Part shown: piece after piece, positions 63,652-64,000 of the stretch
Layout of the letters: each line of letters starts with the position of its first letter
Position numbering within the stretch: the stretch's first letter is position 1
Source of the DNA: Cytophagales bacterium
Lineage (GTDB): Bacteria; Bacteroidota; Bacteroidia; Cytophagales; Thermoflexibacteraceae
Reading direction: 5' to 3'
Assembly: GCA_004294445.1 (NCBI GenBank)
Contig: REAZ01000020.1
Location: 62,001 to 126,000, forward strand
DNA: 64,000 bases
Program-made: the position numbers and the translations under genes
Notes under the pieces: model-generated
Databases searched by the model: none
What the model saw: only the letters and a program-made list of their open reading frames with translations
Told to the model about the DNA's origin: nothing

Positions 63652-64000
63652 TTATTCTTTTTTAAAATCAATCAACAATTTTTCTATTCCATTTTCGCCC
63701 ATTTCTGCATAAACAGAAAAAACTCCTTCTGCCAATAGTGCAGCAAATGCTTTTCCTGCTGTACCATTTTCAAAGTCAATCTGTTTAAAACCTTTTTCTA
63801 AATTATTCAAAATATTTTCGCTTGATAGTTCACTTGTATTGGCAGGCTTTACTTCTTGCAATATATTTTCTGCCAAAAGTTGATTTACAGTTTTGTTATC
63901 TAATAAAATATCAGTAAATCGTTGAAAATCATATCCTTGCTTATATACTTGCTGGGTTTTATTGTCTATAAAAATTCTTTGCGTTTGATGTGGTAAGTGA
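63652..64000 (-). CDS. C-terminal part of a larger protein, cut by window
   Basis: The frame is open to the right edge, so at least 115 residues are seen and the N-terminus is missing. The visible part is charged and helical (VYKQGYDFQRFTDILLDNKT, then GTAGKAFAALLAEGVFSVYA). It ends 7 bp before the methyltransferase-MNT start, so it belongs to the same operon and may be a restriction or helicase subunit. No motif allows identification. Confidence 0.65.
   Translation of the reverse strand, partial: HLPHQTQRIFIDNKTQQVYKQGYDFQRFTDILLDNKTVNQLLAENILQEVKPANTSELSSENILNNLEKGFKQIDFENGTAGKAFAALLAEGVFSVYAEMGENGIEKLLIDFKKE

Overview
The window is AT-rich chromosomal DNA from a member of the Bacteroidota, most likely a Cytophagales-type bacterium. 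The phylum call rests on several signals: TTG/TTTG-N19-24-TAnnTTTG promoters, a TonB-dependent receptor with an N-terminal carboxypeptidase-like regulatory domain, a short phosphatidylserine decarboxylase, a DUF2805 protein, a SiaC-like DUF1987 protein and IntDOT-like recombinases. Genus is not determinable by eye.

Layout. 1-4.1 kb: a rightward cluster of a truncated peptidoglycan-binding-like protein, two coiled-coil proteins sharing a 22-residue motif, a roadblock/longin-like protein, a Ras/Rab-like small GTPase and a SpoIIE-type phosphatase; it looks like a GTPase-controlled signalling module. 4.2-18.3 kb: housekeeping and accessory genes (TonB receptor, AraC regulator, topoisomerase IV subunit B, cytidylate kinase, histidine kinase, an isolated rplB-rpsS-rplV-rpsC block with its own promoter and terminator, SiaC-like protein, outer membrane barrel, RecQ).

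18.3-29.5 kb: an integrated mobile element of about 11.2 kb, bounded by a 20-bp direct repeat. It carries cargo (YodC-like/phosphoribosyltransferase fusion, RimK-like ATP-grasp ligase, 59-residue protein), a divergent regulatory switch (XRE repressor versus ribbon-helix-helix protein), two tandem IntDOT-like tyrosine recombinases, a zinc-finger membrane protein, a VapE-like helicase, an array of ten 9-bp iterons and a RepB-like primase. No conjugation or virion genes are visible.

29.6-41.4 kb: AP2/HNH protein, divergent peptide deformylase, a secreted protein, MurF, NADP isocitrate dehydrogenase, DUF2805, M42 peptidase, a giant duplicated DUF445 membrane protein and MiaE. 41.6-44.2 kb: an XRE regulator pair and a probable RiPP locus (two small peptides, an attenuator hairpin, a radical SAM/SPASM maturase). 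44.5-60.8 kb: PNPOx-like protein, NUDIX regulator, DnaB, secreted hydrolases, a sigma-54 response regulator, glycosyltransferase, a TPR sensor kinase whose H-box histidine is replaced by glutamine, YidD, Psd and lipoproteins. 60.8-64 kb: a restriction-modification-like locus with a methyltransferase-nuclease-PKD fusion and a degenerate methyltransferase fused to an MNT nucleotidyltransferase.

The best candidates for undescribed systems are the radical SAM peptide locus, the GTPase/phosphatase module, the methyltransferase-MNT chimera and the PRTase/ATP-grasp cargo of the mobile element. All assignments are by reading; no database search was run.
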